A stretch of DNA of 64,000 bases from Flectobacillus sp. BAB-3569. GTDB taxonomy: Bacteria > Bacteroidota > Bacteroidia > Cytophagales > Spirosomataceae. Below, in pieces: positions 8,687-18,062 of this stretch. The notes beneath the pieces are model-generated. The model was not told where the DNA came from, ran no database searches, and was given only the letters and a program-made list of their open reading frames with translations. The number at the start of each line of letters is the position of its first letter. Positions within the stretch are counted from its first letter, which is position 1. Made by a program: the position numbers and the translations under genes. The stretch covers positions 186,001 through 250,000 of the forward strand of contig NZ_NJFZ01000006.1 in the NCBI RefSeq assembly GCF_002270355.1, read 5' to 3'.

Positions 8687-11311
8687 TTAATGATAAGAGA
8701 TTAATTTTTTGACAAAAAATTTGTCACCCACTAACATACGCAGTATATAGGTTCCAGATGCTTGTTTACTTAAATCTATTACCTGTGAAAACTGAGTGCC
8801 AGTGACTTCATACTGATTGCTAGCTATCTCTTTACCCGTCATATCTATTACATTCAATTTGATTTGACTTACAGGTTTTTCAAAACTTGCTTTCAATAAA
8901 AACTGTCCATTTGTACTAGGGTTCGGGCTAACATTCACAAGCTGTGTTTCATCAAATTCGGGTCCTAATACTATTACCTTAGGGGCGTTGGGATTAGGAC
9001 CTTGAATATTTAAGTTGTCTATTGCCCATCCCCATCCATAAGCTGCTGCATCAGTTAATAGTCTAAAGCGTATCAACACCTGATCTCCTGCCTTAAAATT
9101 GCCTGATTTCAACATATCAATTTCACGAGCTTTAAACATGGCTTGAGTACCATTGGTGAGTGAGTTCCCTTTTGAATCAAGGGATGCATTCCAAGCAGCA
9201 TTCCATGTTGGATTGGCATTGGAATCCCAGCCATCTTGAAACCATTTCCAAGTGGCACCACCGTCTTTCGAGCCTTCCACTATAACGTAGTCAAAGAAAT
9301 TTCGATTTGGGACACCTCCCGTTGCAAAGCTTACGCCATCTTCTCCTGGCTCGACTAATACAACTTCGTCGAAATAAATTTTGGCAGTGTCGGATCTTAA
9401 AATTATAGGTTTTTGAAGGTTGAATGTAAAGTTTGAATATTTGTCATCTGGATTTGTATCGGTAAAAGCAAATTCAGTTCCGTCTTTATACGGATGTTCA
9501 GAGTGCATAGCTTTACTTGTAAATCCTGAGGGCTGTGCCAGTCCAAATCCTTTTGTATAAAAATCATCAGCTGGAACATTCTCAAAATTTGTTACATAGG
9601 TACTTACTGGAGCTAAGATTTTTTGAACATTAAATTCATAGTAACCACTAGCAGGCGAATATGTAGTGTTTCGTGCTTTACTTTTATCTTTTACAACAAT
9701 TCTATATTGTATTTTTTCTCCGCCTTTTAATAAGCCATTAGTAAAAGTGAATTTTCCAGAAAATGCATAAGCTAAAGCGCCAGAAGCTAATTCTGCCTGA
9801 TTAATTCGTTTGAGGGCAAAAGCAGGCTGAGCTTTACCATCGATTAAGTATTCAACATAGGCTGTATCGATATCAATATTATCGTAGGCTAATAATTCAG
9901 GCAAAGACACTTCTACATCGCTTGTACGAATTAATGATAAATTGTGTGTATAATCTAAGACTGGTTTGGTTGTATCAGAACCAATCTTAAATTTATAGTA
10001 AGTAAGGTTTTCAAGTGTACCTGGAGCTTGGGCAGGTGTAGAAAAAGTTTTTTTCTGAGAGTCGACTGCTGAAAAGTAATAGCTAATCGTTCTATCAGTG
10101 GCACTTGCTGGTAACACATAGGTATATTCATTAGATTTACCTACACGGTTCATCGGTACTTGAATAGGCTTATCTTTGGTAATGTCTCCCAACGTGTAAA
10201 ATAGTTTTACAGAAGTAGAGTCAAACCCCATATCTCCATAAACTTTTGTATTGAATGAAATAGCTTTTGTATTATCCTCCGAATCTTTGATTTTTTTGTG
10301 TATGATACTACTCCCTACCCATCCCATGTCGTTGAATAGAGCCAATGTTATAGGACCAGGGTTATGGGTAACTTCTCCATTAGCAATCTGAGGGGTCATT
10401 AGAGCATTGATAGTACCACGTCTATAAGAAGATTCATCCAAATGACTGTAGCTTGAGCTTTCTTGATAGGTAGAAGGCGCAAATATTCTGGCACGCAAAC
10501 TATCATTGTTAGCAAGAATAGTAGGCGAGTTCAAATAGAGATTTCCACCTGTTAGTTGTGTCTTGAGTTCTACAGAGGGGTTCTTAAAAACGCTGGTGTT
10601 GAGGAGGCGTTGACCTGCAGTACTTTCAGCAAAAATATCATATATCATTGGGATACCACCGTCTGTAATAACCCCAAGTGTAGCATCAGAGGTAGCTTGA
10701 CGCAACGAACCATAAAACCCTAAACCATGACCAATTTCATGCAGTACGACCGAAACCAAATCTGCTCTGTTGGTGGGAGTATTCCCATCTATTCCATAAT
10801 ACCAAGTAAAGTCACTATTAAAGCGGGCAAAAATATCTGGATTATCGCCATTAAGATTGCTATGTGCCATTTTTTCGGCTAGAGCAATTGGATACCATGT
10901 TAAAGCATATTGGGCACCTGCATAATCTCTATAAACACTCGCCGAATAAGCCGAGCCTAATACATTAGAACCTAGACTTTCCCAACTGGCAGTAATTCGG
11001 ATTGGGACATCAGAAACAATAATGGACTGCCATATATCAACAGCGCGCTGAAAGGCTGCTTTAGCATTTTCAGGAAAATTGATATATGTTACAATGAACT
11101 TTGATTTATCAGCCTCTACACGTGCTTGTTTGTTTAACTTTTGTAAAAACTCTTCGGGTGGAGCAACATAAGAGTGTACAAATGGTGAGCTAAAATCGGG
11201 TGCAGGGCAAACAATTTCTCTTGTTCTACCTATTCTGAAATCGAGCTTTTTTTGTGCTAAACTATTGGTTATCGTCAACAATACTAGCGCAAGTAGTAAA
11301 AGGTTTTTCAT
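8687..11311 (-). CDS. Secreted zincin-like metalloprotease with T9SS C-terminal sorting domain
   Basis: The 874-residue protein has a signal peptide (KNLLLLALVLLTITNSLAQ) and, in its first third, the zinc-binding motif HEIGHGLGF preceded by DLVSVVL. The centre holds beta-rich Ig-like segments. The C-terminal 80 residues form a type A sorting domain (VSPNPSTNGQFLL, GTYILRMLVGDK), which directs export by the type IX system and attachment at the cell surface. The third zinc ligand is not at the metzincin position: HExxHxxGxxH would need H where G is found. It may use a more distant ligand. The substrate is unknown and no operon partner is seen. Confidence 0.88.
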   Translation of the reverse strand: MKNLLLLALVLLTITNSLAQKKLDFRIGRTREIVCPAPDFSSPFVHSYVAPPEEFLQKLNKQARVEADKSKFIVTYINFPENAKAAFQRAVDIWQSIIVSDVPIRITASWESLGSNVLGSAYSASVYRDYAGAQYALTWYPIALAEKMAHSNLNGDNPDIFARFNSDFTWYYGIDGNTPTNRADLVSVVLHEIGHGLGFYGSLRQATSDATLGVITDGGIPMIYDIFAESTAGQRLLNTSVFKNPSVELKTQLTGGNLYLNSPTILANNDSLRARIFAPSTYQESSSYSHLDESSYRRGTINALMTPQIANGEVTHNPGPITLALFNDMGWVGSSIIHKKIKDSEDNTKAISFNTKVYGDMGFDSTSVKLFYTLGDITKDKPIQVPMNRVGKSNEYTYVLPASATDRTISYYFSAVDSQKKTFSTPAQAPGTLENLTYYKFKIGSDTTKPVLDYTHNLSLIRTSDVEVSLPELLAYDNIDIDTAYVEYLIDGKAQPAFALKRINQAELASGALAYAFSGKFTFTNGLLKGGEKIQYRIVVKDKSKARNTTYSPASGYYEFNVQKILAPVSTYVTNFENVPADDFYTKGFGLAQPSGFTSKAMHSEHPYKDGTEFAFTDTNPDDKYSNFTFNLQKPIILRSDTAKIYFDEVVLVEPGEDGVSFATGGVPNRNFFDYVIVEGSKDGGATWKWFQDGWDSNANPTWNAAWNASLDSKGNSLTNGTQAMFKAREIDMLKSGNFKAGDQVLIRFRLLTDAAAYGWGWAIDNLNIQGPNPNAPKVIVLGPEFDETQLVNVSPNPSTNGQFLLKASFEKPVSQIKLNVIDMTGKEIASNQYEVTGTQFSQVIDLSKQASGTYILRMLVGDKFFVKKLISYH

Positions 11312-11681
11312 AAGTACGTATTGAAGTATGAGTAAAGGTTATTCTAATTTTTTAGAGGGAGTATGATTTAAGTACCTATACCTGAATTAGCTTGATTCTG
11401 GCTATTTATTTTAGGTAAAGATCATATCGAAGAAACTTCAGTTTAGAACTTTATACTGATGGTACAAATGTGTTCAAACACCAATCTTTGTATCCTCAAC
11501 TTTTCAAATATGGTACGCTGTATTAGATTAAAGTGATTGTTTTGCTGATATAGACCAATTTTTATTTTAAATAGTTGCATTGTTAAAAATGTCCAAAAGC
11601 TAGAGAGATGCATCTATATATGAATGTACTTAAGCCTAATCTTGACTACAGAATTACTACTATTTTATTTGAAACTCTTTC

Positions 11682-11853
11682 TTAAGTTGGTGGGCAAAAT
11701 AAAATCTAATTTTTGAGCCTTTGGCTTTCAGCTTTGGGCATTCGGCAAAAACATATCTATCGTGACTAAAAGACATTTTAACACTCTTTGCCTTGTGCCT
11801 GTTGCCTAGTGCCTAAACACATAACTTAAATCTTATTTTGCATGATTACTTAC
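11682..11853. repeat. Intergenic element family B, copy 1
   Basis: The left end (TTAAGTTGGTGGGCAAAA) and right end (ACTTAAATCTTATTTTGC) are inverted relatives of each other. Inside are two heptad-periodic tracts: CTTTGGC, TTTCAGC, TTTGGGC, ATTCGGC, and GCCTTGT, GCCTGTT, GCCTAGT, GCCTAAA. A spacer ACATTTTAACACTCTT is shared with copies 2 and 4. No ORF is present. The rest of 11312-11681 is A+T-rich, with nothing I can identify. Confidence 0.75.
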
Positions 11854-11925
11854 GATTCATCAATTTAAGTATTTTTGAATATAAATCAAGATTTTGAAAA
11901 TGAAATCTTAGTGGAAAACGGGTAT

Positions 11926-11977
11926 AAAAATAGCCAGCCAATTCAGTAATTTTTGCTTACTAAATTGGCTGGCTTTA
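11926..11977 (-). terminator. Terminator of the susC-susD-lipoprotein operon
   Basis: AGCCAGCCAATTCAGTAA (11932-11949) pairs with TTACTAAATTGGCTGGCT (11958-11975) with one mismatch. On the minus strand it is followed by TATTTTTAT. It begins 20 bp after the last gene's stop codon. Confidence 0.88.
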
Positions 11978-11997
11978 ATGTAATTAGTCAAAAACTA

Positions 11998-12450
11998 CTA
12001 TAATGTGATTCTAAAACCTAATCTCTTGTAGTTTTCGTTTGGTTTTATATCGCTTCCATTTCCTTCAAGGACAAGAACGAGTACTACACTCGTACCTGCA
12101 GCTGACGGTGCTCTCAAAATATTGAATTTGCAGTCGCCAAAGCTTGAATTAGCTGGAAGGGTAACCATACCACCTTCTAGGGTATAATGTACTCCCTCAA
12201 CAGCAGTTGATTCTTTTGCATCTACCGAAAATTTGATAGATTCCTGATTCGGTCTTTGACGTCCTACAAGATTGATACGACGCGTTTGAAGGCCAGCTCC
12301 ATTGGCAACACTGATAATAGGATAAGTTTTTCCAAGTGATGTTGCTGGAGATGTAACGACAGCATCCTGAAACTCTACCAAGTAAGTTGAGTCAAAAACG
12401 GATTGGCTATCTTTGAAGCATGACGACATAAACAGGCTAGTCATCAGCAC
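11998..12450 (-). CDS. DUF4843-like lipoprotein of the SusCD operon (apparent start frameshift)
   Basis: This small (about 150-residue) lipoprotein follows susD and has a lipobox, MSSC. Its mature part (IKFSVDAKESTAVEGVHYTL, then GGMVTLPANSSFGDCKFNILR) resembles the DUF4843/Calx-beta-like SusD-associated proteins. The annotated GTG at 12450 gives a truncated signal. Reading upstream in frame gives a perfect hydrophobic core (EKIFGIVLVLMTS) with no in-frame ATG. The natural ATG at 12476 is out of frame by one base across a run of six A (12468-12473). Adding one A would yield MKKIFGIVLVLMTSLFMSSC. This is either sequence error or -1 slippage. Confidence 0.75.
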   Translation of the reverse strand: MLMTSLFMSSCFKDSQSVFDSTYLVEFQDAVVTSPATSLGKTYPIISVANGAGLQTRRINLVGRQRPNQESIKFSVDAKESTAVEGVHYTLEGGMVTLPANSSFGDCKFNILRAPSAAGTSVVLVLVLEGNGSDIKPNENYKRLGFRITL

Positions 12451-12528
12451 TAGTACAATTCCAAATATTTTTTCATGATAATTCGTTGAAATATAAGTTC
12501 TTGAAATGAATAAAGCTTAAACTTAAGA

Positions 12529-13992
12529 CTAGTATCCAGCGTTCTGCTTCAAGTTAGCATTTGCCTGAATTTCGCGTACAGGGATATTTGCCAAGATACG
12601 GAAATCGCTGTATGACAAACTTTGAACTGGAGCAGCCTTAACGATATCTAGTCCTAGACGTTTAAGATCAAAGAAACGATGACCTTCAAATGCTAGCTCC
12701 AAACGACGTTGTTTCAAAATTTCATTAATTAAGCTTGTACCTGTCAAATTTACAATTGTAGGTAAACCAGCACGATTTCTGATGATATTCAAATCCGCTA
12801 ATGCTCCAGCTGCATTTCCTGATCTAGCAAGCGCCTCAGCACGGTTGAGGTACATTTCAGATACACGAATTACAGGAATATTGTCAAGGTTGACTTGACC
12901 GCTTCTACCTAAGAATTTTGTACACTCTATTTCAGCAGTTCCACGACCTGCAGTTCCTAATTCATACATTTGACGACGTACATCTGGAATAGTTGCACCC
13001 GAAGCATCTTTTTCAGATTCAAATAAATCCAATAAAGCTCTTGTTGGAACTAAGTCTCCAAATCCACCAGTTCTAGTACGGTCACCCGATGCAACCAAGG
13101 TAGTATAGGTAGTTTGCAAAGATGTGTTTACGCCAATATTTTCGTTGGTTTGATATTGAATCTCGAAAATAGATTCAGGTTGATTCGCCGAACGCCATGA
13201 AGCCACATAGTTGGCTGTTGTCTGAAAACGGCCAATACTACCAGTTGCCATAGCATCGGTAGCATATTTGGCAGAGTTAGTCCAGTCGCCACGGTATAAA
13301 GCTACTCTCGAAAACAAAGCTTGAGCTGCAGTTTTGTTAGCAAAAGCTGCAGTAGCTGTTCTTCCAGAACTAGTGAATTTAGCAATAGAACTTGTTAAAT
13401 CAGAATAGATAAAGTCATATACTTCATTTAAAGAAGCACGCCCCTCTAATTTGATTTGGGTAGCATCAATCACACCTGACTTCAAGATAGGTACTCCACC
13501 CTTGCTAACTTGAGTTAGCTCTACAGATGGTTCATAAGCATAAGCACGCATCAATTCAAAGTAAATTAAACCTCTAATGAACAGCGCTTGTGCTTCAACA
13601 AAATCTTTATTAGCCTGAGTCATTTTGTCTACTTTAGGTAGAGCATCTAATACCAAGTTAGCTTGGTTAATAGCAAGATATGACGTTTGCCAGTGTGCGA
13701 AATGCGCTCCTACTTGGTTTTGATATTCAGCATTTAAACGGCCAGATTTATTAGTAGCTCTACCATTGTCTGCTAGTGCTTCGGGAATAGCAATTAAATC
13801 GCGACCATACAAAAAAGTTGATTGTAATCTATCATAGATACCGTTAACTGCAGCATTGATGGCATCTTCGGTAGTAAGAGCAGTTACAGAGTCGATTGAT
13901 GCTCTTGGCTGAACATCAAGTAAGTCCGAACATGATGCTAATGTTAGACCTACTCCAATAGCTGCTATTTTTAAAAAGTATGTTCCTTTCAT
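12529..13992 (-). CDS. SusD/RagB family nutrient-binding outer membrane lipoprotein
   Basis: The 487-residue protein starts with a lipoprotein signal ending in LASC and continues with CSDLLDVQPRASIDS, typical of SusD proteins. The TPR-like RagB/SusD region includes DFVEAQALFIRGLIYFELMR and the C-terminal RQRRLELAFEGHRFFDLKR motif that marks the family. It sits on the outer face of the outer membrane and caps the SusC channel to deliver oligosaccharides or peptides. It lies 38 bp downstream of susC on the same strand. No glycosidase or regulator is adjacent, so the substrate cannot be predicted. Confidence 0.96.
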   Translation of the reverse strand: MKGTYFLKIAAIGVGLTLASCSDLLDVQPRASIDSVTALTTEDAINAAVNGIYDRLQSTFLYGRDLIAIPEALADNGRATNKSGRLNAEYQNQVGAHFAHWQTSYLAINQANLVLDALPKVDKMTQANKDFVEAQALFIRGLIYFELMRAYAYEPSVELTQVSKGGVPILKSGVIDATQIKLEGRASLNEVYDFIYSDLTSSIAKFTSSGRTATAAFANKTAAQALFSRVALYRGDWTNSAKYATDAMATGSIGRFQTTANYVASWRSANQPESIFEIQYQTNENIGVNTSLQTTYTTLVASGDRTRTGGFGDLVPTRALLDLFESEKDASGATIPDVRRQMYELGTAGRGTAEIECTKFLGRSGQVNLDNIPVIRVSEMYLNRAEALARSGNAAGALADLNIIRNRAGLPTIVNLTGTSLINEILKQRRLELAFEGHRFFDLKRLGLDIVKAAPVQSLSYSDFRILANIPVREIQANANLKQNAGY

Positions 13993-14030
13993 CTTCTTTT
14001 CAAATTAAATCTTTTTTGAAGTATATAAAA

Positions 14031-17000
14031 TTATATCCCAAGTTGTACTCCAAAAGTGATAGTACGTGGTTGTGGAATGGTACCGTTGTTTCCACTACCC
14101 AAATTAATAAATTCGGAGTCAAAACCAGTCCATTTAGTCCATGTGTACAAGTTGTATGCTTGGACATATACTCTTGCTCTTTCAACTTTGATTCGCTTTA
14201 GTAAAGAACTTGGAACATTGTAACCAAATGTTGCAGTTTTCAAACGAATAAATGAAGCATCTTCATAAAAGCGAGATCCTGCTGTGATACCAGAACCTAA
14301 AACTTCCGCATTTCCGTTGAACGGTCTTGGTACAGAGGTAATTTGACCTGGAGTTGTCCATCTATCTTGATAGATTGAGCTTAAAACGTTGAATGCTCTA
14401 CCACCATTTTCAGACATGAAAGCAGACTGGTTATTGAATACAGTTCTACCAAACTCGTAGTTGAAGAACACTTCTAAATCAAATCCTTTATAAGAAAACG
14501 AGTTTGTTAAACCTCCGTAGTATTTTGGAATTTGGCTACCAATAATTCGTGAATATGCATTTACATCACCTGCCAAACGATAAATGATGTTACCATTATT
14601 ATCATACCACATTGCACGACCTGTAGCAGGGTTTACACCAGCATATTGAGCAGTATAAATAGAGTTGACAGGATAGCCAATTTTAATCCATCCATCAACC
14701 GCACGACCTGGAAGCGTAGTTAGAGTATCATATAATTTTGTTACCTTATTATCGATATAAGTAAAGTTGAACGAGGTAGTCCACTTAAATCCTTTATTAT
14801 CGGCAGATTTGTCTACAGCAACAAGTTTTACATCTACTTCTAGCCCTTTATTTTGAAGCTCACCCACGTTTTCAGAGATAGTACTATAGCCACTCAACCA
14901 TGTAACAGGACGATCTAAGATAAGATCTTTACTTGTTCTGATAAAGTATTCAACAGATCCTTGCAAACGGTTATTGAATAAACCATAATCCAATGCTAAG
15001 TTAGTGGTTACATTTTGTTCCCAACGAAGATTAGGGTTGCTCAATTGTGTAGGAGCAATACCACTTACACCATTGTAGTTAAAACCTCCACCAAATAAAC
15101 CTCTTGAGTCAAAGTTACCAATTTGGTCTGCACCTAATGCACCGTAACTTGCACGTAGTTTCAATTGATTCACGATTGAGCTAGTTTTCAAGAATTCCTC
15201 TTGAGACACATCCCAACCAACAGAAGCCCCTGGGAAGAAGCCCCATAAATTATTAGAACCAAAACGAGAAGAACCATCATAACGAGCCGTCAAGCCTAAG
15301 ATATATTTACCAGCATAGTCATAATTTACACGACCAAATACACCTGATTTTTTGTAACCAGACCAAGAAGCAAATGTAGTAATAGGGTTTGCTGCTGCAC
15401 CTGCTACGATAAATTGAGGAGTAGGAATACCTTCTGCACTTTGCTGAACGTTAGAAGATTGATCATCTCTGTATTCTGCACCAACTAATGCACTAATATT
15501 GTGTACATTATCAATTTGCGTACTGTAGTTCAATACAGCATTAAACAACAAGTTGATATTCTCTGTATTTTGATCTTGAATTCTACCTCTTACGTTAAAA
15601 GCATCTGCCGTGCGAGGATCTTGGAAGTTATAACCCTTGATATAACGGTAGTCAATACTTGCCGTAGGACGGAAAGATAACTTACTGTTAATTTTATAAT
15701 TAACTGATGTTGAAGCAATAACTTGATTTACACGAGAGTAAATTTTATTAAGATCGCTAACTTGTAATACGTTTTGGTTCAAAATACCTGCTAAACCACC
15801 CTCGGCTGGAGTTCCAAAATACGAACCATCTTCCTTATAGAATGGGTTGATAGGAATAATCAATGGAGCAGAGAATGTCGGCGAGCCTAGGAAACTACCT
15901 CCGCCAGGACCACCAAATTGCCCTCTCTGAACAAATGAACTTAGGTTGATTGAATTATCAACTGTAATACGATTGTTAAGTTTAGAGCTAATTTTAGCAT
16001 TCAAGTTACCACCTTTATAATCTACATTACGAACGTTTGCATCCGTTGAGTTGTAGGTACCAGATAAGTAATATGTACTTTTGTCATTACCACCACTCAA
16101 ACTAATGCTGTAGTTGTTAGTTCTACCAGATACATAAGACTCTTTTTGCCAATCGTATGTTGGTAACGCAGCGATCTGATCAGGGGTCAAGGTTGGATCC
16201 AAACGAATACTTGAAAGAGTACTTCTCAAAGCAGCACCTGCTTCAGTTCCTTGATTAGTTAAAGCTTCAGTACGAGCCTTTATCCAATCTTGAGTATTCA
16301 ATACATTCAAATATTTTGTTGGTTCTACATAACCACTATAGTAATCAAAATTCACTTTTGTTTTACCAGCTTTACCTTTTTTAGTGGTAATTAATACAAC
16401 ACCATTCGCGGCAGCAGCACCATAAATTGCAGCCGAAGCAGCATCTTTTAATACCTCAATTGATTCGATATCATTTGGGTTTAGGTAGTTTAATGGGTTA
16501 CTACTCGTAAATGCAGCCGAACCAGCGTTTGCATTGATTTGAACACCATCAACTACGTACAATGGATCTGTACCTCCTTTAATCGTTCCGACACCACGAA
16601 CTCGAATCTGTGCAGCTCCACCTGGTGTTCCGTTGGCGCCTAATACTTGAACACCAGCAGCACGACCTTGAAGTGCTTTGTCAAAACTGTTTGTTGGCAT
16701 TGTTGCTATCTCTGAGCCTTTTACTGAGGCCTGAGACCCTGTCAATGTTTTGCGTGACTGAGTACCATAACCAACTACAACCGCCTCTGCAAGCTCTTGA
16801 GAGGTTGAAGTTAGTTGAACATCAACTGTAGAGCGGTTCCCAACTGAAACTTGTCTTGCTTCGAAACCAACGAAAGTGAAAACTAATGTTGCATTACCCG
16901 AGACAGTAATTTTGTAGGTACCATTTGAGCTAGTTGTTGTACCTCGACTTGTTCCTTTAACCGAAACGTTAACGCCTGGAAGCGGTGAACCATCATCGGA

Positions 17001-17096
17001 TGATGTCACTTTTCCTGATACAGTTTTATCTTGTGCAAAAAGTTGCACACACATAAACACTGTAAGAAGAATACTGAGTAGAGATTTTCTCATCAT
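14031..17096 (-). CDS. SusC/RagA family TonB-linked outer membrane transporter
   Basis: The 1021-residue protein has a signal peptide and then a carboxypeptidase regulatory-like domain (residues about 23-105, with VSGKVTSSDDGSPLPGVNV). The TonB box and plug follow (about 110-235: IRVRGVGTIKGGTDPLYVVDG, IESIEVLKDAASAAIYG), then the 22-strand barrel ending in a terminal aromatic-rich strand. It lacks the N-terminal STN domain used for signalling to anti-sigma factors, consistent with no sigma/anti-sigma pair next to it. With SusD it imports a TonB-dependent substrate of unknown nature. Confidence 0.96.
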   Translation of the reverse strand: MMRKSLLSILLTVFMCVQLFAQDKTVSGKVTSSDDGSPLPGVNVSVKGTSRGTTTSSNGTYKITVSGNATLVFTFVGFEARQVSVGNRSTVDVQLTSTSQELAEAVVVGYGTQSRKTLTGSQASVKGSEIATMPTNSFDKALQGRAAGVQVLGANGTPGGAAQIRVRGVGTIKGGTDPLYVVDGVQINANAGSAAFTSSNPLNYLNPNDIESIEVLKDAASAAIYGAAAANGVVLITTKKGKAGKTKVNFDYYSGYVEPTKYLNVLNTQDWIKARTEALTNQGTEAGAALRSTLSSIRLDPTLTPDQIAALPTYDWQKESYVSGRTNNYSISLSGGNDKSTYYLSGTYNSTDANVRNVDYKGGNLNAKISSKLNNRITVDNSINLSSFVQRGQFGGPGGGSFLGSPTFSAPLIIPINPFYKEDGSYFGTPAEGGLAGILNQNVLQVSDLNKIYSRVNQVIASTSVNYKINSKLSFRPTASIDYRYIKGYNFQDPRTADAFNVRGRIQDQNTENINLLFNAVLNYSTQIDNVHNISALVGAEYRDDQSSNVQQSAEGIPTPQFIVAGAAANPITTFASWSGYKKSGVFGRVNYDYAGKYILGLTARYDGSSRFGSNNLWGFFPGASVGWDVSQEEFLKTSSIVNQLKLRASYGALGADQIGNFDSRGLFGGGFNYNGVSGIAPTQLSNPNLRWEQNVTTNLALDYGLFNNRLQGSVEYFIRTSKDLILDRPVTWLSGYSTISENVGELQNKGLEVDVKLVAVDKSADNKGFKWTTSFNFTYIDNKVTKLYDTLTTLPGRAVDGWIKIGYPVNSIYTAQYAGVNPATGRAMWYDNNGNIIYRLAGDVNAYSRIIGSQIPKYYGGLTNSFSYKGFDLEVFFNYEFGRTVFNNQSAFMSENGGRAFNVLSSIYQDRWTTPGQITSVPRPFNGNAEVLGSGITAGSRFYEDASFIRLKTATFGYNVPSSLLKRIKVERARVYVQAYNLYTWTKWTGFDSEFINLGSGNNGTIPQPRTITFGVQLGI

Positions 17097-18002
17097 CTGT
17101 TTACTTAGTTTGTTAGATTTATTAGAATAGTTAAAGAATGATTAAATATATTAAAAAGTTTTTGTGCAGAAACCAACATAGGAATCAACATTACTTTTAA
17201 TAAAAGCATGCATTACTACACTGATGTAGAAACAAGTATATTTTGGATTGTAATTAGAGTATATAAAGTCATAGCCTATACATTTTAGTGTATGCTCTAA
17301 CGGGTATTTTGACATGGATTTTTCTGGCTGAAATAACACAACATTCAAAGGAGCTGTGTGCGAGCCAAGGGAAATACTGCTTATTGCAGATTTTGAATTA
17401 TTATAGTTTTAAAATGGACTAAATGAAACGATTACAGACTATATATTTAATTTGTTGATTTGTGTTTTATAAAATTACTAGTATCCTGTTTAGTTAAGTT
17501 TTTAGCTTGAATGTGTTTAAAAACAAATGTACGTACAGAAAGTTGTTATAACAAAATTTTATGTGTCAAAACAACTAATTTATGCAGAAGAATTTTGTTA
17601 TACAGCCTAATGACGCACCAAAATGTGCTCAATAATCAGCAAATTGCCATAATTTATATGGTTTGATATATGTTATGTAGCTGTTAGATATACTATATGT
17701 TACTTAGCAAACACCCTTAAAGTCATATTCTTATTCATAATTTCAATAAAAACATGTTGAACAAACTATGCCTAGAATATCAACAAAAATTAGTTTCAAT
17801 TAGCTTTTGTAATGTCATGAACGGATAAGTTTTGCTATCATAAATCTATAACTAGTTTATATAGAGAAAGTTTAAGAAGATTAAAATAAATTCTCTATTG
17901 AATTGTCAGGTGGATAGTGATATTAAGGATGTTTTTCACCTAATACAATATTGAGATATGAAACATCATAATTTGGAATATTTGCACCAATAATGTAAAT
18001 TC
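17097..18002. other. Long A+T-rich intergenic region upstream of susC and the M20 gene
   Basis: About 900 bp lie between the divergent susC and amidohydrolase genes. I see no convincing gene: the only longer minus-strand ORF (17151-17348) has no recognisable features. The one regulatory candidate is the promoter-like pair at 17524-17555. A long 5' leader for the susC operon is possible. Confidence 0.6.
17524..17555 (-). promoter_or_regulatory. Candidate promoter for the susC operon
   Basis: On the minus strand TACATTTG (17524-17531) matches TAnnTTTG, with TTTG (17552-17555) 20 bp upstream. It is the only full match in this intergenic region. It would imply a 5' UTR of about 420 nt, which is long, so the assignment is tentative. 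Confidence 0.45.
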
Positions 18003-18062
18003 ATGAATACACATTTTAAAAACACCGTTTCGAGTGTCATCACACAAACCTTAACACATTCC

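Noticed and set aside
17151-17348. Minus-strand 65-residue ORF upstream of susC
   Set aside because: No domain, no signal, no ribosome-binding context, and A+T-rich composition like the surrounding non-coding DNA.
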